Source of the DNA: Pohlia nutans
Taxonomy: Eukaryota > Streptophyta > Bryopsida > Bryales > Mniaceae
Assembly: GCA_022496805.1 (NCBI GenBank)
Contig: CM040085.1
Location: 9,577,811 to 9,641,810, forward strand
Reading direction: 5' to 3'
Length of the DNA stretch: 64,000 bases
Shown here one piece after another: positions 32,490 to 43,960 of this stretch (positions within the stretch are counted from its first letter, which is position 1; each line of letters begins with the position of its first letter). Under the pieces are notes generated by a model. That model worked only from the letters and a program-made list of their open reading frames with translations. It had not been told where the DNA came from and did no database searches. Made by a program: the position numbers and the translations under genes.

Positions 32490-35400
32490 AGTCGCTATGT
32501 AATAGGCAAAAAGACAATTTATAATGATAATTGACCTTACCACAAGTCATAGATTAAATGGTCATGTGTTTAACTCAAAATGGTCACATGATTTGAATAG
32601 TTTTCTACATTAGTTTGCCCTTTTATACCACCATTTTTCCTACCAGTATGTGCCACTTTGACACCCCATTTCTATATATTTTTTCAAAGTGATAGTGAAT
32701 AGATAAGTTAATGGCACAAATGAAGGCTCTCGAAGGTGTCACAAATAATCACATGTCATGAATAGGCCCCGGAATAGGCTGCACTAAGGTGGAGGCACCA
32801 ATACCTGTCACTTTAAGGATTTCAACCTATTTAAAGCAATTGTTTTCAATGACAAAAAATTGCAGCACATAAAACTTTGGGTTTAATAACCAAGTCCAAT
32901 TTTAAATTAATTTTGTCACAATGTAGGATTTTGTTTTGAATTTTCAAACGTAATTTGCATAGACCATTATTGATGTTAGTAGGGGAACCAATATTCGTCT
33001 TTAATTTTTAGTCCAATCAAAGTTAGCATACATAATTGATCACCAAACTGCTACAACTAATGGCTGTGATAACTTGATTGGGAACTCACGAAGCTGAAAC
33101 AGGTGCTTGCATAGGTGACTGGAATTGGTCAGGTTCTGGTGCTTCTACCTTACGTTACCTTGGTATGAATACGTAAATTCCAAACAATTTACATGGGCTG
33201 TGCACAAAAAGGGTTGCTAAGGCAGAAATTCATGAAACCTAATTCATGCAAAGTATATGTTGAATCATGTAGTACATGGTCAACACCCCTTTGCAGTTTG
33301 TACCAAGCCCGTTGACAAACAGTCCTCTAAATGAACCAACACTATATTGCCTCAAAGATGGCTCAAAGAGATTGATGGTTATAAACAAACATGGTATAGG
33401 CAAAGGTTGATCCACATTCGCACAATCTTGAAAACTTTCTGCATGCAATGAACAGGAAAGCATCTGCATACACTTTGAAAAACCAGTCAATAGAATGTAG
33501 GCATCCTCTTCATGCAGGACCTAACTTACATGCCAACCTATTCAACAACTCTCAACAACCACCTCATACTTTACCCAATGTTTATGGTCCCAAAAATTTG
33601 AAAAATAATTGAATTACTCAATCTTCATGTATCTTTTTCAAAAACAGAACAAATTCTCATTGCTTTTTGAAATGAAATCAATCAAGGGTTTGTTCGTTTA
33701 AGGTCCCACAACATTGCAATGAGAGTAGTGCAAGAACTTTCTTTTTTGGTATTTTGGCACTTCTAAATATAAATGAATATGCAAAATCAATTGCATACAT
33801 AATAAGAATTAACGACAACTTTCAATATTAGTTGTTATTATATGTATAGTACACATGCCAATGACCACACAGTTTCAATGACCGCACAACTCCAATCATA
33901 GTAGACATGTCAATGACTGCATAGTCTCACAATTCTAATAGAAATATAATGTACCGCCCAATCACCGTACGCCGTGTGGTGAAGGGCTCTAAGTAAATTT
34001 CCATTAAAAATCATACCCAATGTGTTTGATGTGCAATAAAAGTTATTGTGCATAGCATTTTTGAGTGTGATTTTTTCAAGGTGAATCTCAACTTGACATA
34101 TCACAATCTTTCCAAATTTGAGGTGGTGTAAGTTTCTACATCGTCGTGGGGAAGGATTTGAGTATTGCATGTGCGATCATTGGGATGTCAACCTTACAAC
34201 TTTTAAAAAAAATGCAAATTGTGAATTTTAATATATGAATGGTTCACACAAACTATTGATTTAGAATCAGTGAACAATATGTTACACTAATAGAAACACC
34301 ACTCATGTAGATTAGCGAAAAAGCCCACAAGACAAACCAGACTAGTTGTGGGTCCTTTTGGACATGCTTATTTAGTCTATGCAGTTAGTATTTCTACTAG
34401 TGTTATGAATTTGTGTATGTTACGTACTCAATAGTCTATTGTCCTAATTGAAATTGTTAACTTGTAAACCATTTTGTTCACCAAAAATGGGTTTTTGAAA
34501 TATTGGGTGGGCCTTTGTGAATGAAATTTCTATTTGGGTTTTTTATTTTCTTTAAAATTGTTGAGTGTGGATTTATTTGTAGTTTTCAAACGACCCAAAT
34601 CACAAAACAATCATAATTGTGGTCAGAGACTTTCAATGTTATTAAAAAAAAGGAAATTTTTGATAGTGGAAAAAATATATATTTAAAATTTGAAAAAAAA
34701 AAAAAAAAAAACCTATTTCCTTGTAGAATAGATTTATATCTACAATGAAAATTTTAGCTTATTTCATTGTTATTATTAAGGTGTAAGTATGAATAGTTTT
34801 GTTTTGCATGCAATCAAGAAATCCCATCCCCAAAAGATAATGTATGAGGTTCATTTTTTAAACTCAATGTTCACATTTTTTGAACACAAAAAAGTTCAGA
34901 TGAGATTGCTACAATATTTCCATCATTGGGATTTGATTTGCACGTTAAATTTATTAATTTATTATTATTATTTTGATTCCACGTAATTAATTTATTATTA
35001 TTATTATTATTATTACTATTATTATTATTATTACTACTCTTGTACCTTTTCCTAGCTAATGATTTTTTAAAGAATGATTGAAAATTTAGTTCTTCTTTTT
35101 TAAATTTTTTTCATGGATTTCAACTTGACTTTTAAACATAAATACAAATTCTTCAAGCTGTGAAACCCACACATTCTTTTCTAAAAAGTTTCAAAGCTAA
35201 ATCTTCACCTTGGAGATAATTTGAAAACGACTTGTTGCACACTTTGAATATTATGATCTTAGAGATGCTAATGAAATTAAAAACATGGAAATTTTTCATC
35301 CACCTTGTTTTCAAAATGAATTATATTTTGACAATTTTGCTCAAAAACAATGAAGAATGTTTAGAAATTAACACACTACAAATGTTAGGAAATATCTATT

Positions 35401-35511
35401 CTCAGTGTATGACATTTATTAAAGGTACATTGATTAACCTCGACAAACTCAAGCATGCACCATATCAATAATGAGTAATTTGGAAAGTACAATTCATCCA
35501 ATTGATATCCA
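32490..35511. other. AT-rich intergenic, microsatellite only
   Basis: No recognised gene. A (TTA)n tract with ACT interruptions lies at about 34983-35037, and a poly-A run at 34693-34709. Open frames near 33239-33490, 33910-34170 and 35232-35471 have no known motif and look like chance frames in AT-rich DNA. Confidence 0.4.
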
Positions 35512-35515
35512 TTAA

Positions 35516-35962
35516 CCCCTAAGTGACCGAATGACCATTTTATGATTGCTGCCCTTTTTTACGGACTGCCCAAGATGAAAATTTAATTTTTATAAAAAGT
35601 AAAAATTATTTTCAAATAGGAAATTGAGTTTACTTTTCAACCCAAATATGAATCATGTCAATCCGAGTTAAACTCACTGAGGAGAAAGACAAAGATCTCA
35701 ATATTGTCCTAGTGTTATAAAAGTTACTATTTGGGGAAATTAATGATGTTCTCTCCTTTGAAAAACTTCTTTTTAAAAATTTAGAATATAATATCTATAA
35801 TCTAAAAATAGCTTGAATGATTTGAATTTAACTTGAAGGGGTGGCATGACCAAACAAAGTCCTTCACAAAAAAAATTGAATAGAAATCATTCACGTAGTA
35901 GTTGGAATTGAATAGTCAGTTCCATTCACAAGCCAATTTTTGGTTTGGGCGGTGTTTAGGGG
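35516..35962. mobile_element. TTAA-flanked MITE, copy H
   Basis: A 447-bp element begins CCCCTAAGTGACCG and ends GCGGTGTTTAGGGG, with TTAA at 35512-35515 and 35963-35966. It has its own interior sequence. Confidence 0.75.
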
Positions 35963-35966
35963 TTAA

Positions 35967-37270
35967 GTCCTTCCAAGAAGCATGGCTCATCACAAACTGG
36001 AACTTGTGAGGAATTTCCTTGCAAACCTCAAATTTCAAGAGAACATGACTCATCGCAAATTGCAACTTTTGAGAAATTTCTTCACGAACCTCAAGAACTG
36101 AATGTGACAGTACAAAGTCATGCATTACCATGCCAGTTTGATCCAACCTAACAATATTAGAAACATCTGGGGAATGGCCCCTGTTGTCCACATCCAGGAA
36201 GCTTCCACAAGGCAACAGCATGTCATTCCATTAACAGACTATCAACGAATGTACAGTGACATTTGACCGGGCACATAGCCACACGCTCATAGCCATCACT
36301 CAAAGACATGAGCATTTTTTAATTTAATTTTTCCATTCTTTCATTCAAGAATGAAAGGTTACTGTTTCAACCCAAACTGAAAGGTTACTGTTTCAACCCA
36401 AAATACAAATAAAAACAAAATATTGAAAGAAGATACAAGCAAACAATGCAACTCAAGGAATGACAGAGGTAAAAGGAAAGGAGGCAGGGGGATCCCACGG
36501 TATGGTAAGACTAAGTTATAAGCTTACTTTTATGAATGATTTCGCCCTGGTGGCCGAAATGTTGCATGGTACAGCCACAGGTGCCAGCATGTGGGTGGCT
36601 GGGGGCAGGGAGAGAAAAAAATTTGGGGCGCCCGGAAACCAAGGCAGGGGGTCACAAGGCAGCTATAATTGCAGGAAAGTGAGTGCTTGAGAGGGCGTGC
36701 AATAATTTTGCAAGATGCCTGACAATGAATGTGTAAGCATTGCGTTGAGCAGGTCAAAAGGACGTGGGGAAAAAAAGGCTTTTTTCTGTCCGTGCCATTA
36801 AGTTCCTGATTAGTTCATCGTTCGCAGTACTCATGCACAACGTGGTTCGCAACGAAAGGGGAAATTTATCAATCGGATAACTTGTCTCTTGTATTTTCGG
36901 TTATCTGTTTTTCTACTTTCTTTAAAACAAGTGACAGGAGAGATAACCTGGTCGACCACGTCATCACCTCCTACACTACTTGGTGGAATCCTCGCTCATG
37001 CACCTCGTTCGCCGAATATGTGATGTCCACTGACTTTGGATCCATTCCTAAGCTACCGCTCCTACGCTCCCCCAGCCGACAGTTTTCTGAGCCCATATGA
37101 CTTGTTGAAAATCCATTGTAGCAAGTGGTGATTCAGAACTCGTCGATTGCAGTTGATCAGTCTTACTAGTGTTGCAGCATCAGGTTCGTACTCCTCTGCA
37201 ATTCCATGGTTGCTGATATTTGTATGCACGTTGTACAGTCGTAACTTGCATAATTCGTGTACACCTATGC

Positions 37271-37303
<33 letters not shown>

Positions 37304-37724
37304 GTCATCCAATTGCATTGAATCGGTCCTTTGAGCTCACGTTCTGTGTCGCAGAAGCTTAGAGCCGGAGTTTCAGTAGTGTCCTGTATCTGGGTTAACG
37401 TCTTTCAAAACAGAGTCTGAAAATAGTCAGGTTCGCTGAATTTCGGCCGCTAATCATTGGAATCACGTCCACTGTCTCGCGTAAGCACGTTCTATATCAA
37501 CGGCACTGTCGAGTTTCTAGTATGTGAAGAGAGTTGAATTTTCTACTAGAATTGCTAGAGATTGCGGTGTTTTTGAAAGACGTAGTAGTGAAGAGCTAAA
37601 CTGTAATCCGAATTCGTATGCCGCTTTAGAGCGAGGAATGATCAAATTTCGTTTCGTTTGACTGATTCTTTCTTGCGCAATTGAAACAGGATTCAGGGTG
37701 CCCAGATTCTTTTAGAAAGCAGAG
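35967..37724. other. Region upstream of the small LRR gene
   Basis: It contains a 26-bp tandem duplication (GAAAGGTTACTGTTTCAACC, near 36350-36400) and a (CTGT)n tract at about 37271-37305. The last few hundred bases probably hold the promoter and leader of the gene starting at 37725. A TTGAAACAG boundary at 37681-37689 could be the acceptor of a leader intron. No motif decides this. Confidence 0.35.
37271..37305. repeat. (CTGT)n microsatellite
   Basis: About eight tandem CTGT units upstream of the small LRR gene, possibly in its promoter or leader. Confidence 0.9.
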
Positions 37725-38483
37725 ATGGAAGCCGGGGGCGGCAATGCAGCCATTCCTCTGTTGTTGTTGATGTTAGTGCTGGGCGTGGCCATATCCGGGT
37801 GCCGAGCGTGGGACTGCTCCGCGAATGACAAAGCAGTGCTGCTTGCATTCAAGGCGGGATTCGTGGACAACACGGGCGTGTTCTCGACATGGCAGTCGGA
37901 CAGCACGAACTGCTGCACGTGGACGGGCGTGACGTGCCGGGAATCGGACGGCGCGGTGATCGCGCTGTCCGTGGTGGGCTCGTCGGCGTCGCAGCCGTAC
38001 CGCGACAGCAGCTACAACGGGGGCACGGTGGGCGCGGGCCTCATCGCGCTCACTTCCCTGCAGACGCTGAAGATCCAGTGGGTGCTGTTCAACGGCGCCA
38101 TCCCGTCGCAGTGGGGCGAGTTTTCCAACAACCTCAACTCGATCACCATCAACGATTGCAACCTCCGCAACGACATCCCGTCCAACCTCGCCAACATCAA
38201 CAACCTCCAGCACCTGGATCTCAAGGAGAATCACCTCACGGGCTCCATCCCGTCCACCTTCTGCACGGACCAGAGTATCAACTACATCGACGTCTCCTAC
38301 AACGACATGAACTACATCCTGGTGCCGGCTTGCTTGCAGGGCAATAACAACATCACCATCATCTACTCCGGCCAGGGCCAGAGCACCAGCCCCGGCACCC
38401 CCGGCGCTGGCTCCTTGCTCACCGTCGCCGCGTCGTTCGTGGTGGCCGTTGGAGCTTTCGCCTCCGCCGTCCTCTTCCTCTAA
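37725..38483 (+). CDS. Small secreted LRR protein with a putative GPI-anchor signal
   Basis: An intronless 252-aa frame, clearly GC-richer than its surroundings. Residues 1-28 are a signal peptide with a leucine-rich core. An LRRNT-type cap follows (CSANDKAVLLAFKAGF, then TNCCTWTGVTC, with the paired Cys typical of plant LRR caps). About four to five LRRs come next, including LQTLKI.WVLFNGAIPSQWG and LQHLDLKENHLTGSIPS, ending in a Cys-containing cap. The C-terminus is a Ser/Gly/Pro-rich spacer and a 20-residue hydrophobic tail ending at the stop, which fits GPI attachment. There is no kinase. The family resembles short plant LRR proteins of the polygalacturonase-inhibitor and co-receptor type. 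The partner is unknown. A near-equally long minus-strand frame is a GC-rich shadow. Confidence 0.85.
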   Translation: MEAGGGNAAIPLLLLMLVLGVAISGCRAWDCSANDKAVLLAFKAGFVDNTGVFSTWQSDSTNCCTWTGVTCRESDGAVIALSVVGSSASQPYRDSSYNGGTVGAGLIALTSLQTLKIQWVLFNGAIPSQWGEFSNNLNSITINDCNLRNDIPSNLANINNLQHLDLKENHLTGSIPSTFCTDQSINYIDVSYNDMNYILVPACLQGNNNITIIYSGQGQSTSPGTPGAGSLLTVAASFVVAVGAFASAVLFL

Positions 38484-40702
38484 TTTCAGCGCCCAAACAT
38501 TCAGGTGTGAGAGTAGGAGTTCACGCAAGAGAATTTTGATGATGTTGCCTCTCTCGTTTGATTCCCTCTTCGCTAATAAGCGTGTTGAATTAAATTAATA
38601 CCCACTTTTGTTGAGTGGAGTTTACAGAGAATTTTAGTTAGGGGCGCGCATGCCAAACACTGGCAACGAGTACATATCAGTGTTGTCAATACGATCAATA
38701 TGATTGTAGGACTTCTACCCCAAGGCAGGTTGTGTGATCTTGACTCTGTACTAGCTAGCAATGAATTATAGATGATCTCTTGGCATGTATATTAATTAGA
38801 AGCTAGTACCGCTCGTTAATTATCTGTTGCGAAACCGCGTCCGAGCATTCGCTGGGCTGTAAGTAACTCGCCGTTCAAGAATAAAGCAAATGTTTATTCT
38901 GCGTCTGCTGTGACTATTTGGACTAGAGCGAGCAGCTCTGTGAGTGTGAGTGTGTACTGAACTTCCGAAAAACCCTAGACATTGTTTTGCCATGCCGGTT
39001 CTATTCATGCCTTTTCTAGGTTTCAGTTTAAGATGTGACGAATTATGGTTTCAGGAATCTAGGTTGCAAAACTTGCACCAGGAATGGAGCTTCAAGGCTC
39101 ATAAATTGTGGGTTCGCCTTCAAATTGAGGTCTTGGTTTTGGTCAAGATAAATTTCCATTTCTTTTGGTGTAGAGTTTTTTCTTAGGCTTGGTTCAAGAT
39201 TTTCCCTAACATACTTCGGCTCTCTTAGGCTTAAGACTCAGAGTCTGAATGCTCAATTCTTGTTTCAACTTCTTCTTGAGCCAATAGTCTAAAACCCCCT
39301 TGTTTAATTCAATTCGCAAATGCATTCATGTTGGTTAATGATTGAGCACGTGTTTGAAGAGGAGGCTACTGTACCGATGACTCTAAGATTAAAGGTTTGC
39401 ACTCACTGTAGGACAATTTTCTACCCCTATGCTGGTTCCCTGGCTATTTGTTGTTTCAGTGTAGTTGTACAGTACACTAACTGCTTGGAACATGGTCACA
39501 ATCCTAGCTACATGGCTTGGACACACACACGGATGAAAGTTCTTATATTTGGCCTTGTGTAGTGAGTTTTTGAAGTTTGCACTTTACATTTGCCGTGTAT
39601 AGAGTGTTGATTAAGTTTAACTAAAATTTTGTTTTACTTAACATGTGTAATCAATTTTTATTCGTACATTGCAAATGCGAAGATTGGTGATTTGTGAGTG
39701 ATTCACCATCTATATATGAGACATTTGATAGAATGGTGTCAAAATTTGATCAAATTTGACAACATTTGAATTGAATGTTAAATGAGTCTGTTGAAGGTAG
39801 TTCGTCAAACTATGCCCGAGGGGCCTAAATAGCAAGATTTACCCTTGGTGCCTCCTTTTGGAGATTCTTGGGACATTTTCACAACAATGTTAGGACATTT
39901 TCACAGTCACTGAATATTCAATGACTTGCCTCTATTTTTTCCTCTTTTCTTATAATATTATATGTGAGGGTCAAATTTGATAGAATGGTGTCAAAATTGA
40001 ATTTCCACGTCAAATTTTGAAAGGTCCATGTGACCCTAAATGAGTCACAAGATGACAAGTGTCACTTTTTAACAAATTAGTTAATTTATGTCAAAACCGA
40101 CAACAATGTAGGGTATTTTCATTAGAGAATTTAATCATGCATTGAGCAACTTCATTTTGTTCAGTAACTATAAAGTGCATAAAATGACAGTTGCTTCTTA
40201 TTTATTAGAGAAGAGCAAGTGACGTGTCACTGCTTCTCATCCATTACAATAGGAAATGGCAATAGGAAATTCCAGAAGAAACAATTGATCTGGTGTGACA
40301 TTGAACACAAGAAAGTGATTGGGAAGACCTTGGGGAAAAAACTCTGGCAATTTCATATAGCAGGATGATTTCATGAGTGCCCAATCATAATATTTACCAA
40401 TAAGGTAGGCATACCCGTTACCACCTAACACTCAATTCCGCCCTTATGTCTGGGTGACATACATTCTAAAATACAAATGTATATCACTAGCACATGAGGA
40501 TGGAATTGTTAAATGGCTAATAATAGTTATATCTATTTTAGAGAAATTTTGAGAAACCCAAGTGGTGATAGTCATGTTACATAGCAATTAACTAGAGAAC
40601 TAACCAATGTTGGCTCAAGTAAAAAGTGAAATTGGCTACAATTGATTTGATATGGTGCCATTGACCAAGTAGGAGAGATGGATAATGATTTTAATGTTGA
40701 AT
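38484..40702. other. Intergenic, one dispersed repeat
   Basis: No gene is recognised. The segment 39997-40125 is the second copy of the repeat at 22540-22665. A TTTGATAGAATGGTGTCAAAA tract occurs at about 39727 and again at 39966. Frames near 38950-39560 show no known motif. Confidence 0.35.
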
Positions 40703-41484
40703 AGATAGATAGAAACTCCGGTACTCAATTGAGGCCGGCGTGAATAAATTGATTGTTCGTAATGTCAATGACTTACATCAGGAATTTCCGACCCCACTGA
40801 TTCTGCACTGATTCAGTGCGTTTATCGTTAAACACTGATTCCGCACGTCATACGTGCATTTAGAAGTGTCGTTACGGTACGGAAGTGACATGCATTACTA
40901 GAGTGTCGATGCAGTGTCTTTTCAATGATTATCAAAAAAGTGTTGTTTCCGCACGAAAGTCGTGCTTGACGGAATCCGTGCGTTAATCGTGTATTTACAT
41001 CACATGGCTGATAAGACACGGATAACGTGCGGTTTTAGTTAATGCGAATTCAGTATCGTATACGTATCATATTAATGCCATTTATTATATTCGTGCGATT
41101 TCAGTATCTATTATAATGCAAATTATTTTCGTACGACATCCGTGTACAATATTTTAATATATTTTTGGAATCTTTTGGAATCTTTTGGAATCTTTCAAAA
41201 TATTTTATATTATTTTGGATTATTTTGGAATATTCCAAGAATCTTCTTTAAATTATACTTCCGGTTTTATTTCCCAAAACATTTTTAGATCTTCATTTAT
41301 AAAGTTTAGAAGCAATACACATTAAAATTTCAAAGAAATGACATTTTATATTTTTAGAATTCAAATTTGATATTATTGGTTATCATTGTACTTTCCATCA
41401 TAGGAGCAAAAAAGAAAATAGCTCACAACCACCACAATTTTGGCAAAAAATAAATAAATTCAAAATATTATGAAAAAAATCCCA

Positions 41485-43052
41485 CATCAGGAATTTCGGA
41501 CCCCACTGATTCTGCACTGATTCAGTGCGATTTCCGATATTTCAAGGGTTCGTACGATTTTCGCACTGATTCCGCATTGTTGCGTCATTCATCGCAACTA
41601 CACTGATATGACACGATGTTCGTACAAGCGGATATAGTACTGATTTGACACGATTGATACATCCATTGAAAACGTATGAATTCAGCACTCTTTATAGTCG
41701 TCAAATGTCGTGTTTTAATCGTCTTTAAAACTACACTGATTCAGTGCGTTTTTCGTGCGACATCATCTTTTTCCATATCTAAATTTTATTTTCTTTCTAT
41801 ATCTAAATTTGATCAAAATAATATTATTAAAAAATATAATATAATATAATATAATATAAAATATAAAATAATTACTTTCCTCACTACCCACTTCAACTAC
41901 ACAGAAATTGCCCGCACATGCGGTGGGGCCCACCATAGCTAACCAAGCTCTATCGCCAACGGTGGGATTTGAACTCTCAACCTCCCGGTTGCCACCCAAG
42001 TTCCTAACCACCAAGCCACCTCAAACTCTTCATGCATAGAATAGAACTCCAGTGGTAATTATCAAACTTTTATTTTCATCGGACTTTGAATGTTTTTAAC
42101 TATGTGAAAAAAACTTTTTTTCCAAAACTTTTTTTTGCACTAGATTATGCAGGACGTTTTCTATATCTAGGATTTTTTTCATAATTTTTTGAATTTTTTA
42201 AATTTTTGCCAAAATCATGATGGCAGATCAGCTGTGAGCTGTTTTTTGTTTTCAGCGGACTTTGAATGTTTTTAACTATGTGAAAAAAACTTTTTTTCCA
42301 AAACTTTTTTTTGCACTAGATTATGCATGACGTTTTCTATATCTGGGATTTTTTTCATAATATTTTGAATTTATTTATTTTTTGCCAAAATTGTGGTGGT
42401 TGTGAGCTATTTTCTTTTTTGCTCCTATGATGGAAAGTACAATGATAACCAATAATATCAAATTTGAATTCTAAAAATATAAAATGTCATTTCTTTGAAA
42501 TTTTAATGTGTATTGCTTCTAAACTTTATAAATGAAGATCTAAAAATGTTTTGGGAAATAAAACCGGAAGTATAATTTAAAGAAGATTCTTGGAATATTC
42601 CAAAATAATCCAAAATAATATAAAATATTTTGAAAGATTCCAAAAGATTCCAAAAGATTCCAAAAATATATTAAAATATTGTACACGGATGTCGTACGAA
42701 AATAATTTGCATTATAATAGATACTGAAATCGCACGAATATAATAAATGGCATTAATATGATACGTATACGATACTGAATTCGCATTAACTAAAACCGCA
42801 CGTTATCCGTGTCTTATCAGCCATGTGATGTAAATACACGATTAACGCACGGATTCCGTCAAGCACGACTTTCGTGCGGAAACAACACTTTTTTGATAAT
42901 CATTGAAAAGACACTGCATCGACACTCTAGTAATGCATGTCACTTCCGTACCGTAACGACACTTCTAAATGCACGTATGACGTGCGGAATCAGTGTTTAA
43001 CGATAAACGCACTGAATCAGTGCAGAATCAGTGGGGTCGGAAATTCCTGATG
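41485..43052. mobile_element. Inner copy of the 1,568-bp element
   Basis: Starts CATCAGGAATTTCGGACCCC and ends GGGGTCGGAAATTCCTGATG, with a CA duplication at 41483-41484 and 43053-43054. The uninterrupted site can be read within the inner copy itself (the complement of AAATCCCAGATATAG near 42345). The arms differ from the outer copy at very few positions, so the insertion appears recent. The element contains an internal direct duplication (about 42076-42170 and 42252-42345). Confidence 0.85.
41950..42025 (-). repeat. tRNA-like SINE head within the 1,568-bp element (inner copy)
   Basis: The minus strand carries an A-box-like TGGCTTGGTGG and, about 40 bp on, a B-box-like AGTTCAAATCC in tRNA-like spacing. 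A short unique tail and AT-rich simple repeats follow. It is therefore a SINE fragment or a decayed tRNA. The mirrored copy is at 43373-43448. Confidence 0.6.
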
Positions 43053-43372
43053 CAGATATAGAAAACGTCATGCATAATCTAGTGCAAAAAAAAGTTTTGG
43101 AAAAAAAGTTTTTTTCACATAGTTAAAAACATTCAAAGTCCGCTGAAAACAAAAAACAGCTCACAGCTGATCTGCCATCACGATTTTGGCAAAAATTTAA
43201 AAAATTCAAAAAATTATGAAAAAAATCCTAGATATAGAAAACGTCCTGCATAATCTAGTGCAAAAAAAAGTTTTGGAAAAAAAGTTTTTTTCACATAGTT
43301 AAAAACATTCAAAGTCCGATGAAAATAAAAGTTTGATAATTACCACTGGAGTTCTATTCTATGCATGAAGAG

Positions 43373-43448
43373 TTTGAGGTGGCTTGGTGGTTAGGAACTT
43401 GGGTGGCAACCGGGAGGTTGAGAGTTCAAATCCCACCGTTGGCGATAG
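43373..43448 (+). repeat. tRNA-like SINE head within the 1,568-bp element (outer copy)
   Basis: The same sequence as at 41950-42025 on the opposite strand, with the A box about 43380-43390 and the B box about 43421-43431. The 83-aa open frames across both copies are by-products, not genes. Confidence 0.6.
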
Positions 43449-43960
43449 AGCTTGGTTAGCTATGGTGGGCCCCACCGCATGTGCGGGCAATTTCCGTGTA
43501 GTTGAAGTGGGTAGTGAGGAAAGTAATTATTTTATATTTTATATTATATTATATTATATTATATTTTTTAATAATATTATTTTGATCAAATTTAGATATA
43601 GAAAGAAAATAAAATTTAGATATGGAAAAAGATGATGTCGCACGAAAAACGCACTGAATCAGTGTAGTTTTAAAGACGATTAAAACACGACATTTGACGA
43701 CTATAAAGAGTGCTGAATTCATACGTTTTCAATGGATGTATCAATCGTGTCGAATCAGTACTATATCCGCTTGTACGAACATCGTGTCATATCAGTGTAG
43801 TTGCGATGAATGACGCAACAATGCGGAATCAGTGCGAAAATCGTACGAACCCTTGAAATATCGGAAATCGCACTGAATCAGTGCAGAATCAGTGGGGTCC
43901 GAAATTCCTGATGTAGTGCTCACTAGACAAAGGGCAAGACAAAGGGCCATTGGAAATGTT

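Larger units (their letters stand above)
40776..43913. mobile_element. 1,568-bp inverted-repeat element (outer copy) holding an inverted copy of itself
   Basis: The outer element starts CATCAGGAATTTCCGACCCC and ends GGGGTCCGAAATTCCTGATG, with TA on both sides (40774-40775 and 43914-43915). Subtracting the inner element (41485-43052) and one 2-bp duplication gives exactly 1,568 bp, the same as the inner copy. The two halves of the outer copy (40776-41484 and 43055-43913) are the reverse complement of the two halves of the inner one. The ends are dense in ACTGATTC, CAGTGCG and CGTGC words, as in subterminal transposase-binding regions. No transposase is encoded. The superfamily is unknown, and the 2-bp duplication is compatible with several. 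Confidence 0.85.
40704..43960 (-). mobile_element. Non-LTR retroelement 3' end, copy 3, split by a nested element
   Basis: The GATAGATAGAAACTCCGG end at 40704 and the following GAGGCCGGCGTGAATAAA and AATGTCAATGAC match copies 1 and 2. Homology then resumes at 43914 (GTGCTCACTAGACAAAGGG). The element at 40776-43913 interrupts it. The retroelement itself is a short 5'-truncated piece. Confidence 0.72.

Noticed and set aside
37773..38528. Minus-strand 251-residue open frame and a second plus frame at 37889-38347
   Set aside because: They lie opposite or out of frame to the GC-rich LRR gene, have Arg/Gly/Ala-biased composition and no motif; they are shadows.
43373..43448. Functional tRNA gene
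   Set aside because: The A and B boxes are recognisable but no clean cloverleaf with acceptor pairing is apparent, and the sequence is repeated within a mobile element.
41763..43635. 83-aa and 63-aa open frames in both arms (41763-42014, 43384-43635, 40828-41019, 42809-43000)
   Set aside because: They are mirror copies within the 1,568-bp element and cross a tRNA-like SINE and terminal repeats; there is no coding signature.
40776..43913. Simple giant palindrome or inverted duplication
   Set aside because: The arm order is A-B-A'-B' and the length arithmetic (1,568 + 1,568 + 2) fits a self-nested insertion, not a head-to-head duplication.
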